This document shows, in pieces, positions 10,923 to 24,058 of a DNA stretch of 64,000 bases. Where the stretch lies: contig JARWIR010000001.1 in the NCBI GenBank assembly GCA_029959085.1, positions 64,170,899 to 64,234,898 on the forward strand. Direction: 5' to 3'. The position numbers were made by a program, and so were the translations under genes. The DNA is from Nemophila menziesii. Lineage: Eukaryota; Streptophyta; Magnoliopsida; Boraginales; Hydrophyllaceae. Below the pieces are notes generated by a model. That model saw only the letters and a list, made by a program, of their open reading frames with translations, had not been told where the DNA came from and did no database searches. Every line of letters starts with the position of its first letter. Position 1 is the stretch's first letter.

Positions 10923-13900
10923 CGATCAATGTTTTCTTCTGGAATTGTAAGGGAGCCAACAACCCGGAATTTAGACGGTCGTTCAATGATTATGTGGTAG
11001 TTACTAAGCCGGTAATAGCAATCGTAGTAGAGACCAAAGCAGAAGGCACGACAGCAACAAAAATCATTAAATCCTTGCGTATGAAGTATTCTCTGAGGGT
11101 AGACGCAAATGGTCTGGTATAGGGAATTTGGGTGATGTGGAACGCGGAAAACATCTTGATCCAACTTTTATCGGCAGGTAAGCAAGTAATTAATATGAGA
11201 ATATCGAGTAATTCCCGCTTTTCGTGGATTTTGTCTGCAATTTATGCTAGTCCGAGTTCTTGTATTAGGGATCAATTGTGGGACGCGTTAAATGAAGCAG
11301 CTGATAGTATACAAGAGCCTTGTATTGTAGTGGGAGATTTTAATAAATTGGGGACGATCAAGACAAATTTAGGGGAGTGGAGAAGGTCACGCCTTCGATG
11401 GGTAAATTTGTGAGATGGAGTAGCAATTATGGATTAACTGACTTGGATTTTGAATAGGGATGGCATCGGATCAGGTATCCTCGAAAAATCGCATAACCAC
11501 ATCCACATCCATTAAGAAAAATGATAACCAAATCCGCATCCATTAACCATCGGATTTTAGAATTATTTACCAAATCCGCATCCGCGACGGATGCGGTTTA
11601 TCCGCGGTTAATTCGTATCCACAATCATTTAAAATGATTTAAATAAAATAAATTATTAAATATTTTTAGAATTTTAATATTAGCTACAAAATTATTGGAA
11701 GACCATAAAATGATATTAGGCAATATAGTAATAAAATATATAATAAACAATTAGCTAGTTTATTTATAGAATAATTATATTTGATCGATATTATGTATGA
11801 AATTTGCATATATAGAATATTTTTATATATAGTATATATATTTTGATTTTTGATTTTTATTTTTATTCGGATTTCGGATTATCCGTCGGATTATTGTAAA
11901 AGACCAAATCCTAACGGATTATCCAACGGTTGCCTTTTATGAGAACCAAACCCTCATGGATGCACCATCGGTTCCACTAACGAATTTTTTATCGGATCGG
12001 ATATCCATCGGTTACGGTTAATATTTGAACCATTGCCATCCCTAATTTTGAAGGTCCTAGGTTCACTTGGAGTAATTCTTGGAATACGGGGTGAGAATGT
12101 TATAAAGATTAGATAGAGCTTATGGGAATAATTTGTGGAGAATGAAGTTTGTGGATTCACGAGTTCTGCATCTACCGAGGTTTCATTCAAACCATGCTCC
12201 TTTACTCATTTCCTTAGCTTCGAGTAGAGGACAACACACACATCAAGGTAGATTTGTATTTGAAGGTGCTTGGGCCTGTCATGAGAATTTCAAGGATCTT
12301 GTTAGGGAGAAGTGGAGAGGGAACCAGACATGTTTGGAGGAGAGCTTGGAGTCCCTGAGAGGCGATCTAGAAACATGGAAAGTTGAGGTGTTTAGGGACA
12401 TCTTCTGCAAGAAGAAAAGACTCCTCGCTAGAATCAAAGGCGCACAAAAGGCAATTCAAATTTCGTATAACAGTTCGTTGGTGGGTTTAGAGAGACGACT
12501 TTTGAAGGAATATGAGAGCATTTTGGAGCAAGAGGATATATTCTGGTTTGATAAGTCAAAGTCAGAATGGATTTATTTGAGAGAGAAATATCACTTAGCG
12601 ATTATGGTAAGAAAGGGGAAGAAAGAGAAGTACAAAATTAGGGGCGCGAATCATGAGTTCGTTCGGGGAGAGATGGAGGAAGGAATTTGGGTGAGGGATT
12701 TCTTCAAATCATTGTATGAGATAGAGGAATATATGGAGTCTGTATTTTCGTTACCGCCTTTAAAGAAGCTGGAAAATCATTTTGTAGACTTGCTAAAGGA
12801 GGAATTTACGGATGAAGAGATTAGAGTGGCGTTGTTTCAAATGAAACCGCAAAACGCACCAGGGCCTGATGGGATGACAGTTGGTTTCTATAAAAAAATA
12901 TTGGGACATAGTGGGACTGTCGGTGTGTGATATAATCCGAATGGCTTTGCGTTTAGGGTATTTTCCAAAAGGTGTGTTAGGGACCTTGATTCATTTAATT
13001 CCTAAGGGGGAGAACTTGGAATACATTACCAACTTTAGACCTATAAGCTTGATCAATGTGAGTTCTATGTTGTGTATGAAAGTCTTTTTCAATCGGTTAA
13101 GACCCAAGTTATCTGAATATATAGGGCCTTACCCGAGCAGCTTTTTACCCAATAGGTACACGATAGATAATGTGGTAATAGTAAGTGAGATCGATTTCTT
13201 GATGAGACACGTTAAAGGAAAGAAGAGGTTGATTTGGCCAAAGCTTATGACAGGTTAAGATGGGATTTCATTAAGGATTCATTAGGGTCTTTGGGGATTC
13301 CAGATGAGTGGTTGAACTTGATTCTATCGGGTATAGCGGAGAATGAGCTTAGGGTTCTATAGAATGTTGGTTCACTTGAGGGTTTTTTTCCAAAGCGGGG
13401 AATTAGGCAAGGGGATCATTTATCCCCTTACATATTCGCCCTTTGTATAGAGAGGTTTTATTTACTAATATAGCAAATGGTTGAGGAGGGGATTGGATAC
13501 CAATTCGGCTATGTTCAGGGGGGGGGGATTCTTCTGTCTCATACTTTTTATGCTGATGATTTAATTTTATTTGCAGAAGTGTCTAATCTGAATTTTGATG
13601 TGGTACATGAGGCACTTGTGAGATTTTGTAAAGACGCGGGGCAATCGGTGAGCAAAGAGAAGTCGCTAATTTACTTCTCCAAAAATATGGATAGTGAGAT
13701 GGCGGAGTACATCACAAGTCGTAGTGGATATTGTAGAGGAGAAGGCCTAGGAAAGTATATGGGTGTACCTATTCTTTCGGGGAGAAGACCTAAAGATTTC
13801 TTTGGAGAAATGGTGAATGGTTTGAGAGGAAAGCTTGCAGGATAGAAGGAAGAGTTTTGTCGTTAGCAGGATGAAACACACTAGCAAAATCAGTACTTAG

Positions 13901-16047
13901 GGATATGCCGGTCTATTTGATGGAAGTGGAGATATTGCCATGGTATATTTATGACGAAATAGATTGTATAGTTTGAAACTTCATTTGGGTATTAATGCTC
14001 ACCTAAGAACATTTGCAAACGCGTGAGTGACATGAGGGAGAAAGGAAAAATTAGTTGGATATCGTGGCACCTAAGAACCAAGGTGGGCTCGAATTTCAGA
14101 AAGTGAGTGACATGAATCGTGCGCTACTTGGAAAGTTAGGGTATAAAGTTTTACAGGAAGAGTCAATCTTATGGGTTAATGCGTTATGCCAAAAATACTT
14201 TCAGAATATCAAATTATTTTATAAATCTAAAGCGTATGACTCGCAAGTTAGTCGAGCCGCTGTGGAAGGTGTTGCCGTAGTTAGACGGGGATCCGGATGG
14301 TCCATCCAAAATAGGGCTAAAGTTGGGTTTTGGTTAGATAGATGGGTGGGAGATGCACCTCTTATCGGTTGGGCTAATGTTTTAATCGGGAGGGAGGTGG
14401 AATTGGATAAGGTAAGGGACTATGTTAATGGAAATGGTACTTGGGCTTGGGATAGATTTCAAGATCTTCTTCAAGCTAATAAAGTTGAAGAGATTTCAAA
14501 AATACTGGTGATAATGGATGTAGAGCAAAACACGAATTATATTGGGAGCATGAATCACATGGGAGGTATTCAGTGAAATCGACACTATTTGATGGGCCAG
14601 GGAGTAGGGGAGATTAAATTATTGCTTGTGATGGGGTATGGAAATTAAGATTCCCTCAGAGTATAAGGGTGCTACTTTGACGAGCAGCTCAATAACGTTT
14701 AGCCACCTAGAAAAATTTACAAAAGCGGGGCATGGAGGGGATTGGTCTGTGTCCTTGGTTTGGAATATGTGAGGAGATCTCTTACCATTTGTTTAAGGAG
14801 TGTTGTAGGGTTGTTAAAGTGTGGGAGAGAATCCGGCAAGAAATAAGTTAGGGAAGAAGTCAGAGCTCTATTAGTTCTTCGGCTGCATCAGTTACTATCT
14901 TGGATGAAACAGTGTTGGAATAGGGTCTGGGGAGTGGGCGAATGGTTAGAGGTACAAGCTTATGGGAGAAGTGAGGCGGTTGGGACTTCGAGTAGGAAAG
15001 CATCAGTGGTGGGGACGAATAATAGAAGGGGGAATGAGCAGGTATGAAGGATGGGGACTGTGGGCTTAGCAAGGACCTGGGAGTGCAATTTAAATGAATT
15101 GGAAGCTCTAGAACAGCAAATTCAAAGATTAGAGTTGGGGGTATCGAATGAGGTAACAGATCAGCAGTGGAACACACAGATAAGGGGCGACAATCTTACT
15201 ATAACAGGTGGGGGATCAGGGTGCTGCAGAACAGCAACGAGAGAACGATCTGACTGTGCAAGAACCCACTGGTACGAATTAGCTTCAGTGGACAGTTTGG
15301 TGGAATAGGAATATTGCGAATAATGGACTATTTGGCCGAATGGATTGGAATATATTTTTCAGTGCATTGATCGGTACAATTTGGAATGCGAGAAATGATG
15401 CAATTTTTAATGAAACGCCTTTTCCTAGTTAGAATAACATAGTACGTAAAGCCAAATGGAGAGCCACTGAATTTCTTAAAGCTTGGAGGTTTCAAACAGG
15501 AGGTAAGTCATCACTTAAGGATCAAGTAAAATGGGTGGGTTGGTGTAGACCTTTGAGAGGATTAAAGCTCAACACCGATGGAATCTATTTAGGACAAAAA
15601 AGTAGGTAGGGTGGGTGGTTTGGTGAGGGATTCAGAGGGCAAATGGGTTAAAGGTTTTGTAGGACCAGTCAAGTGTTCATCCATATTAGTGGCAGAGTTG
15701 ATCGCGATACGGGATGGGCTAAGATTGGCGGTGGGATTGGGAATTACTGATTTAGAGGTAGAAACAGATTCAACTGAAACGGTTAGTGTTATTCAATAAA
15801 GGAATAGTAATAGAGGAGCGGCAACTACTTGAATTGAGGAGCTCAGGAGAATTTTGGGGTCAAATGAAGGTTTTAAAATCAGGGACATATTTAGGGAAGC
15901 TAACAGCTGCACAGATTGGTTAGCAAGAGAAGGACTACGATTGGATAATACATGGTCTATTCTTGAGGATCCCCCAAACGGGATTTGGGGTGTGTTAGCG
16001 AAGGATAGGTGTGCTTGGAAGTCTCCACGTAGATTTTTCACAATATG
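10923..16047 (+). pseudogene. LINE ORF2: endonuclease, reverse transcriptase, RNase H-like domain, degenerate
   Basis: The endonuclease start FFWNCKGANNPEFRRSFNDY lies at about 10930, with CIVVGDFN near 11330. After the MITE the endonuclease end FTWSNSW is at 12061. The linker and RT block 1 (QNAPGPDGMTVGFYKK) are near 12850, RT block RPISLINV near 13037, and the catalytic YADD near 13550. The zf-RVT-type region follows. The RNase H-like domain (GGLVRDSEGKWVKGFVG, then VETDSTE) is at 15611-15800, ending near 16047. The enzyme would perform target-primed reverse transcription; stops and frameshifts throughout rule that out here. Confidence 0.8.
11455..12044. mobile_element. hAT MITE inserted in LINE ORF2, perfect 8-bp duplication
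   Basis: A 590-bp non-coding element with ends TAGGGATGGCA and TTGCCATCCCTA. It is flanked by identical octamers ATTTTGAA (11447-11454 and 12045-12052). The interior has repeated TCCGCATCC / CGGATTATCC words. Removing it and one octamer puts the LINE endonuclease frame back in register, so it inserted after the LINE. Confidence 0.92.
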
Positions 16048-16115
16048 ATTTTATGGATCTAGTATCTCTATAATGTGTGCTAGTTACACAGTCCAAGGAC
16101 ATCCCATGTAATAAA

Positions 16116-16600
16116 AAAGATAGTTAATAACAAGTACAAATAAGGAATATGCGATTAAAAAGAGAAAAAATAACTTTATTGAAATAATAAATGTTGTAGA
16201 TTGATTCTATGAGTTTGTGTATTATAGGAATATATAAATATATTTTTATGTATTATATGAACACATAAACCTGTTTATTGAAATAAAAAAGAATCAAAAT
16301 ATTATAAATATTGATATAAACTAGTCATATCCAAAAATATTTTTTTAGATTCTTTTAGAAAATAATTGTGGATTTTTAAAAATTTAACAGACGCGTTTGC
16401 AAATGTACTTTTGTCTATAACTTGAATTTGTTTAAAACAAATTTAAAAAATCAAAAGAATTCACACACGTAAATTTTAATTTGTTCCGTCCAAAAATACA
16501 TTTTTTTTCTTTTGATTTTTTTAATACTATATCGAGCTCGTCTTTGTGGTGAAATTAATTGGTGGTGACTGGTGACGACGACGACGGCGAGACTAGTTGG
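16116..16600. other. AT-rich spacer, nothing recognised
   Basis: No coding or repeat signature was identified between the LINE tail and the next MITE, apart from a short GAC-rich run at about 16570. Confidence 0.4.
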
Positions 16601-16858
16601 CAGTAGCGGACCTAGAAGTTTAGTTTGAGGGAGACTTATTTTAGTTTGGAACTGTCAAAATATTTCTTTTACCAAGACTTGAACCTTGATTGCTCAACAA
16701 CTTATGACACATTTGGCTTACCACTAAGACGACCAAGTTATTTGTTTCTTTGAACACTGAATATTACTTAATGCATAAGGGGCTAATTATTTTAAAAAAA
16801 GATTACACATACATTTTTAATGATCTCGCAGTCTGGGTGGGCTTGAGCTCTGCCACTG
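16601..16858. mobile_element. hAT MITE of the CAGTRGCRGA type, perfect 8-bp duplication
   Basis: A 258-bp element with ends CAGTAGCGGACCTAGAA and TTGAGCTCTGCCACTG. It is flanked by identical octamers CTAGTTGG (16593-16600 and 16859-16866). No coding capacity. Confidence 0.85.
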
Positions 16859-16866
16859 CTAGTTGG

Positions 16867-17104
16867 TGGTGGTTGTAGGTGAAGGTCGTGTTGGTCGGTG
16901 AAGAAAATTAGGGATGGTGGTGGTGGTCGGTGGAAAAAGGATGATATGGTGGTAGAAGTCGGGTGATGGTGGTCGAAGTTTAAAAAATACTATATTAATT
17001 AAATGGTGAAAGTTATAAGAATGAAAGGATATATATAATTAAAAATAATCAATTTGTTAATTGAATATTTTAATAATTAGATATAATTATGTTTTAAGTT
17101 GATA
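16867..17104. other. GGT/GAT-rich low-complexity stretch
   Basis: Irregular GGTGGT and GGTCGGTG words at 16867-16975, then AT-rich sequence. No gene recognised. Confidence 0.5.
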
Positions 17105-17325
17105 CTACCTCAATTCCATAATAATTGATTCTTTAGAGTTTTTCACACATATTAAGAAACCTAAAAAGTAGGTAAATTTTAATTTAAAATGACCAACCCT
17201 GGTTATAAGAGAGAGAAAATTAAATATTTAATTAGTAAGAAAGATTAAAAAGAAGGTAGATAAGAAAAAACATCAATTATTTTGCCTTAAAAATTTAAAA
17301 ATGACATATATTATAGAATATGTTT
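17105..17325. mobile_element. Stowaway-like MITE, one recognisable end
   Basis: It begins after a TA dinucleotide with CTACCTCAATTCCATAATAA, close to the CTCCCTCCGTTCC start of Stowaway elements. The AAAATGACCAACCCTGGTTA type interior is also typical. The right inverted repeat is not clear, so the right boundary is a guess. Confidence 0.5.
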
Positions 17326-18249
17326 TTTTGTTTAAAAAGATTATTATTAAAATATAGTAACAGTAATTTTTTTTAATAAGTGAAAAGCATAAAACTTGAT
17401 TATTATTTTTTTGTTATTAAAGAAATAAAAAACAATATGATGAATTGGCCAATTCTTTTACAAAACTTGATTTAGTAAAACTTGATTTAAGTCAACCTTA
17501 TCGCAACAACAATTGATAGTACCACACTTCTTTTTTCTTTTTTTTTTTGGGACAGGGATAGTACCACAGTTCACAATTGCTAAACATTAATGAATGAATT
17601 CACATGCCCACCACCTTTCTAGTAGTATTTCACTTTCATCTTTAGGACGAGGAGTAGGGGAATTGATATAGCCGGCTACTTGAGGTTAGAGCTGGGAAAG
17701 TTCAAGATGAGAAATAAATACTTTATTTATGTCGACAATGACATAAGCCTTTGGAAAAAAAAAAGACAATGACATAAGCCTTTAGTAGGTTCCCCGGTTT
17801 GACAAAAAAAAAAAAAAAAAGGTTCCCAGTGGCCTTCGACTAAACTTTATGAAATTGCATTTAATACATATGAATTTTGTTTGTTGATTTTTTTTTCATA
17901 TGAGACCTATTTTAAATTTAAAATCATTTTAATTCCAATAAAATTCGATCTCTTGATCTCTGTAAAGTAGTCTAACCATTATATTCAAATACGTATGCAT
18001 ATTCTCAAATAAATCAAAAGTTACCCATGCATATTCTCAAGTAAAATTAAAAATAGGTTATCCATGTTTAAAGAGGAAATTCGAACCATGTACCTGTTTT
18101 ACCCTTTTAAGAGTTGAAGAAATATCAAGACTCTGGCCAGTTGAACTAACCCAACTGATTTGTTGAATTTTGTTGAATGTGTGACTTGTAGGGACAGCGA
18201 GAATTTGACCCTATACACTAAAAATTGCAAACTGAAAATTCTTAATAAA
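17326..18249. other. AT-rich spacer, nothing recognised
   Basis: It contains a short local duplication of the phrase GACAATGACATAAGCCTTT (about 17738 and 17765), an A-run near 17803, and no coding signature. Confidence 0.4.
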
Positions 18250-18720
18250 AATAACATCATGATACATTGTGATTTTTTTTAGACAAAGTTATACATTCTA
18301 TGATCGGTCAAAATTAGCTGATTCCTAGTCCCGATTAATCTGTGGTTCCCTTCATCTTTGCTGGCCATCTGCCTAACTTTACGGACAGTACGATCACCCG
18401 TCCCGTTGAAACGGCACGGTAAGTGTTTGAAGTGCATGTTTCCATTCTCTTCCGCAATTTGCTTGATGCGCTTCAGAAATGGTCTGAATCTCCACCCCTC
18501 TACTGACAACGACCTATTACCTTGAATAACTTTAAAGTTGTCCGAACATATAATAGTTTTGTTATTTCTCACGTGTCCACCCATCTTAACAACTTCTAAA
18601 ACTGTGTCTACTTCTACTTTAGCAACTGACTCAACTAATAATGTTTTGGCTAAAGTCCATTCGTTCCCTAACCGAGTAACTCGTTTAGTAATTATTATTA
18701 TATACATCTCAACTAATAAA
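18250..18720 (-). pseudogene. LINE 3' fragment, RNase H-like domain
   Basis: On the minus strand a frame contains NNKTIICSDNFKVIQG, then WRFRPFLKRIKQIA, then FKHLPCRFNGTGDR and RKVRQMAS. This is the order of the C-terminal RNase H-like domain of plant LINE ORF2 (catalytic-type Asp, then the H-x-RxxN block). The frame stops near 18283 and is followed by an A-run (about 18275-18268 on the minus strand), which fits a LINE 3' end. The 5' side is truncated near 18720. Confidence 0.65.
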
Positions 18721-18815
18721 TTAGAAAGAGATAAATTTGAAACAAATAGTGGAATTATAGCCCTAAAATTAAGTAGAAATTTACCATAAAGTATATTGTG
18801 AGATTTCAATCTCAT

Positions 18816-19200
18816 TCTATATTACTATGAAAAATTAGATTGAAATTTAAAAGGAGATAAGAAACTTAGTACACTTTTTTGAATGTAGTTACGCTTGAAC
18901 TAATAACAAATAAGAACATATGAAACAAAAATTGGACAAATGTCTTGATAATAATCAATGGCCTGATCTTTATAAAGACTTATAGATGGGAGTGTTGTCA
19001 ATCATAGAGCCTGGTCATTTTATAATTATTATACACTTTGAACTTGAAATAAAAAATAGGTTCATATTTGAAAAAACATGGATTCAGGATTCTAAATGTA
19101 ACATGTTAGTCAACAACGCTTTGCTATAATGGTAACGATATAATAGGATGTGAAAAAAATTATCAAACCTAACTGGAGTACTAATCAATTAGAACAATAA
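18816..19200. other. AT-rich spacer, nothing recognised
   Basis: No recognisable coding or repeat feature. Confidence 0.35.
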
Positions 19201-22200
19201 AAGAAGGAAAAGAGAACACAAAGAAGCTAATGAATTAGTTAGTGAATCGAAAAAATAACAAATTGTACAGATCATGATAACGTGAAACCATTAAAGAAAA
19301 AACTTAATGACTTGAATTTTTTTAAGTGAGGATGAACAATTATGGGCCTCTAGGTCAAGAAACACTTAGCTCACCCTTAAGGGATATAAATACAAAATAT
19401 TTTCAATCTGTATCAAAGAAAAGGAAAGCAACAACAAAATATTAAAACTTGAAAATAATCAAGTTGAATAGATAAAAACTCCAGAGGAAATACATTTCAT
19501 AATATAAACTATTATGATAATGTCTTTCAATCTGTGGGAAATAGGGTTTACTATAATATTATGAATAAAATAAAACCTAATATTGATACTAATATGAATA
19601 AAATTTTGACCAAGTCCGTCAGTATGAAAGAGCTTAAGGAAGATGATTGGTTCATGAAGAGTGATAAAGCTCCTGAACCTGATGTCTACTCAAATAACTT
19701 CTTTAAACACCATTGAAGGTGATAAAGAAGATATTTTAAAACTAGTCCCTGACTATTTTCACAATAAGAGTGATCTAACATGTATTAATCAAACTCTTAT
19801 ATGTTTGATCCCAATGGTGGCTAAACCTAGGAATATATAACATATAATCCTATAAGTTACTCCAACTTTATATATAAAGGGATTCCTAAACTACTTGTCT
19901 TAAGAATCCAACCAATAATGTATGAGATAATTGCAAACACCCAAACTGCTTTCATACCCGGCAAAGCTATTAATGAGAATATTCTCATAGACCATGAAGC
20001 ATGCCACTTTCTCAGAAAGAAGAGAAAAACTCTAAGAATATTTGTGATGTTGTTAAGGCAAATATCACAAAAGTCTTTGAACATATAAAATGGGACTACC
20101 TAATAGACTTGATGATAATAATGGGTTTTTACCAAAATGGATTGATTGTATAATGATGTGTGTCACCACTGTATAATATTCAATCAACTATAATGGGAAG
20201 AATACCCAAATTTCTAAACCTACTACGGGTCTAAGGCAAAAACACCTTCTCTCTCCCCCTTCTTTTTCTACCTGGTTACTCAAAGTCTCACTACACTTAT
20301 TAAAGATAGAATGGATAACAATATGCTTGAAGGAATAAAAATAAATAGAAATTGACCTACTATTTGACACATTACTTGCAAATGATAACCTTTTCTTTTC
20401 AAAAGATAAGGAAGAGGAATTTAATACTTTTAGTAACATTCTTTTTTAATACGGAATACTAACTGGTCAAATTATTAATCTCAGTAAAAGTGGGGTTATG
20501 TTTAATGCTAACACCCACATTGAGGAAACTAGTAAGATAGCCAGAATGTTCGGAATGAACAAACTAAAAGATTTGGGAAACTATCTAGACTTGCCCTCAA
20601 ATTGGCTAGGATAAAAAATCAGATTGCTTAATTGGCTAATAGATAAAAGTAAACAAAAAATAAATCAATGACATACAAAATTTCTCTCAGAATGGGGAAA
20701 ACAACTTTGATTGAAACTGTTATTCAAGCCATTCATGTGTATATTATGTTTGTTTTTCACCTCCTTAATGATACTTGTGATCAAATAAAGAGCTTTATCT
20801 AAAAAAATAATGGTGGGGAAATGGTGAAAAGAATAGCATATACTGGATAAATAAGCAAAGTATGCAAAAAAAATGGTGGTTTAAACTTCAAAAACATGAA
20901 AATTATGATTCAAGCTCTTCTTGCTAATAACTTTTGAAAATACTAAATAACCCATAATCCCTCTTAGCTAATATTTATAAGGGACTTTACTCCCCTACCA
21001 AGCTTTTATAATGGAAAAAATGGCTATAATCCATCCAAGGATGGAGAAGTGTCTTTTTTGGAAAGGAAAAATTCATTATGACTTTAAATAGAAAATTGGG
21101 AATGGAAATAATGTAAATGGTTGGCACTCATCCTGGCTACTAGGGGCAGAGACACTAAACAAGCCAAATAAAACAAATACAAAATGGGTTAATGACCTAT
21201 TGATAAATAACACTCGGTGTTGGAACAAGGACCTGATCCTCAATACTTTTAATCCCCAAATAGCACAACTCATATTGGAAACCAATATTTCTTATACTTC
21301 CATTAATGATATTCCCGGTTGGACCCAAGACAATGATGGTAACATTATAACTAGTAGAATGTATGCAAAATGTAAGAAATAAAGTGACTAAGAAAATCAA
21401 AAGGAAATAGATGATATGCCTTCCTTATTTAAAAAACAAACCAAAGTCTTTTGGGATAATATTTGGAAGTTGTGTATACCTCATAAGGTTAAAACTTCAT
21501 ATGTAGGGTGTGTAAAAATACTATGTCCAATGAGGACCAGGACAATAAATTTAGGAGAAAATATGCACAAAACAATATTTATAAGATATGTAATCATGAT
21601 AAAAAAGATATTGAACACCTCATTTTCTATTGCCACGGGGAAAGAGCTGCTTGGTTTGCAACACCTACGGGAATACTAAAAAAAAAACCAATGAACCCTT
21701 AACTTTGATGAATGGTTTCTAAATTTGATAAGAAATAAGGAGATGTTGCATATGGAGATTCCCATGGTGGAGACGGCAGACATGAAAGCCAGAAATGACT
21801 TTATTTTAAAAGTATAAAACTTGAGCCTATTAAAATTTCCATTACGGCAATTGCAACCTGTGACTGTGAGGAATTCTATCAACTTTACAAATGGCCCAGT
21901 GAACCTGAGGATACAAATAACACAAATAGTACTAATTTCAAGATTAATAATACCTTCGGAAATAGCTTGAAACCCAAAAAACAAAAATCTACCTTGTGAA
22001 TATTAATATTGATGCTAGTTTCCTTTATAGTACTAAAATTTGTAGAGTTGGTTGTTTATATCCAATTTGCAGGGGAAAATTTTACAAGTACATTCATGTA
22101 ATTACAAGGTAGAAACAACTTTGGAGGTCGGAGCACTTGTGATTAGGGAAGCGATTTTGGCAGCTTACTCTTACCCTAGTGCTGATAGGTCTCCCCTAAT

Positions 22201-22506
22201 TGGTCATCTTGCTGATAGGTCCCCCCCAGATAGAAGTGTTTTGATTTTGTATAGAGATGTTTTTAAACTCTCTAAAGGTAGAAACCTTGATTCCTTCTTT
22301 AGTACTAGGAGTGGGAGTAGATGTGCTAACTGGATCGCTAAACTCATCCTTATCGGTTTGTTGTTTGGTAATTGTAGCCACGAACCTCGTCTCCAGATAG
22401 TTAGGTTTGTTTTCTAGGATGTCATACCCACGGGTATAGGTTGACCTGTTGCAATGACTTTGGCCTAACGACCGTTTAATGCATTTATGTTCAGACTAAA
22501 AAAACC
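19200..22506 (+). pseudogene. L1-type LINE ORF2, decayed (family II)
   Basis: Fragments in order on the plus strand are as follows. The linker has a WASRSRNT-type phrase near 19350. RT block 1 has KSDKAPEPDVYSNNFFKHH (19663-19713). RT blocks follow with QTAFIPGKAINENILI (about 19945) and NLSKSGVMFNA (about 20480). The zf-RVT region has TKVFWDNIWKLCIPHKVK (21439-21492) and HLIFYCHGERAAWFATP (21620-21667). Last is an RNase H-like remnant near 22060-22410. An A-run at about 22500 ends it. Stops and frameshifts are frequent. The copy at 42.3-44.7 kb belongs to the same family: compare FFYCSSSTATWFATP there. The MULE begins immediately downstream. Confidence 0.75.
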
Positions 22507-22519
22507 ATATCCACACCTT

Positions 22520-22650
22520 TTTACACTTAAATGATTAAATAGATATTTTTCCAAAGGAATAATTACCATGTAAGTCATGAAATTAACATTAATAGCCCTC
22601 CAGCATCTTCTCTTTTATATTGCCCATAAAAGTCACCTAGCAAATATTTC
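22520..22650. repeat. MULE left terminal inverted repeat (diverged)
   Basis: ATTTTTCCAAAGGAATAATT followed by ACCATGTAAGTCAT, and later ATTGCCCATAAAAGTCACC, match the reverse complement of 33845-33955 (ATTTGGAAATGAGCTATTT then ACCATATACACCAT, and ATTGACTATAAAAGTCACA). Similarity is clear but interrupted. Confidence 0.55.
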
Positions 22651-22699
22651 TTTCCTTTTTTACCCCTTTATTACCTTTTATTTCATTTCTTTTTATTTC

Positions 22700-24058
22700 T
22701 TTATTTCTTCAGCTCACTTTCTCTCTCTCCTTACACGCACTCACACACACGCACTGTCTTCTTCTCTCTTTCTCTCAAACTGCTTCCATGGTGATTTCTT
22801 CCTTTCTGCTTCATTTTTTTTCGAATTTTTTGCTAGAATTCAAGCTTGATTAGTCATCTCAAACCGCAGGTGATTTCTTCTCTCCTTTTCTCTTTCTATT
22901 TTGTTTCACTTTGATTCTTTTTTTGTCGAGTGTTTATGTAATTCGAAATTTGAATTCTTATCTTTCGCAGACATTACGTTTTTCTTCTTCATTTACATCA
23001 AGTTGCTGTGAATTTCTTCTTGTTTATCATCTTCAGTTAGGTAATTCATTTTATTTTCTTCTTTTTCCATCGAATTTTCTCATTTTCTTCTGTTTTCAAG
23101 CTGTGATTCTGTGATTGTTAGTTTTTTTAGTTCGAATGCTTGTAAACTATAATTCTATGACTCGTCTTGTTTTTTAAGAGCTAAATTTTTACTCGTTATA
23201 TAAATTTATGAAGATCTTCATCATCATTTTCGAAATCAGAAGTAATTAACTGCTTTTATGACTTATTCAGCTCTTATATTAGCTCATTTATAATCATTGA
23301 TCAGTATATAATTGTGTATTTGTGCAGTTTAGTTTATAATTATGTATGTAGTGATTATATTGCAGTTTTTTAGTGAAACAAGTTCCTATAATGCAATATA
23401 CTCAAAAACAGGGACCTATATTGCAATTTCTTCCTTATATAAGTTTGAATTGTGTAATTTAGTCCATACAAATGCATTATATTACAGATTTTGCATGAAA
23501 CAATGTCTTATAATGCAATAACTTAAACTATAGGGACTTATACTGCAAATTTTTCATTATATATGTGTGTATTAGTTCAGAAAAATGAATATAGTGCTAC
23601 ATGTTGCATATTTTGCTTAAATTAAGGTCTTATAATGCTATATACACAAACAATTGGGGACCTATAGTTCAACTTATGCATTATACAGGGCTATTTGTTT
23701 TGGTGGGAATTTTCCCACCAAACAAACTGTCATTTTTTTTTCTCACTGTATTCACTTTTTTCCCTCTAATCTTATTCCTTAGACTGTTGTTTAATTTCAA
23801 TTATATTGTGTTTTTATTAGCTTTGATGTGTAATTTGTTCTTGTTTCGTGTTTTTTTGCAAATTTTTATTTTTCTTTTCTGCAGATTTTTTTGTGGGAAT
23901 TTTCCCACCAAACAATCTGTCTATGTTTTTTCCAACTTTTTTAGTTTTGTTTGTATTCTTATGGCTTATCTTATTGTTTCATTTTCATTTGAATTGTATT
24001 TTTATTATCTGTGATGTATAATTTGTTTCTGTTCCGTGTTTTTTTTTTACAGGTTTCA
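22700..24058 (+). promoter_or_regulatory. Transposase gene leader with intron signals
   Basis: A CT-rich stretch (22700-22790) resembles a plant 5' untranslated region. Splice-donor-like AG|GT sites occur at about 22869 (CGCAGGTGATTT) and 23039 (GTTAGGTAATTC). A strong acceptor (T-run then ACAG) at 24049-24052 lies 6 bp before the transposase ATG. A leader intron of about 1 kb is inferred. It would contain the 120-bp repeats and two of the palindromes. Confidence 0.5.
23350..23690. repeat. Three tandem units of about 122 bp in the MULE leader
   Basis: The phrase TATAATGCAATATAC followed by GGGACCTATATTGCA and variants recurs at about 23388, 23512 and 23632. Similar GGGACCTATGATGCAATTTC phrases occur at 45640-46000, inside the second Ulp1-like locus. 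Confidence 0.7.

Larger units (their letters stand above)
9075..16115 (+). mobile_element. L1-type LINE, nearly full length, decayed
   Basis: All parts of a plant L1 element appear in order: ORF1 with a DUF4283-like domain and CCHC knuckle, ORF2 with endonuclease, reverse transcriptase, zf-RVT region and RNase H-like domain, then a short 3' UTR. It ends in a modest A-rich tail (AATAAAAAA, about 16110). The frame is broken in many places and a hAT MITE splits the endonuclease. The 5' end abuts an LTR fragment. No convincing target duplication was found (only AGATA is shared by the two flanks). Confidence 0.85.

Noticed and set aside
9075..16115. Target duplication for the large LINE
   Set aside because: Only a 5-bp AGATA is shared by the flanks, which is not more than chance.
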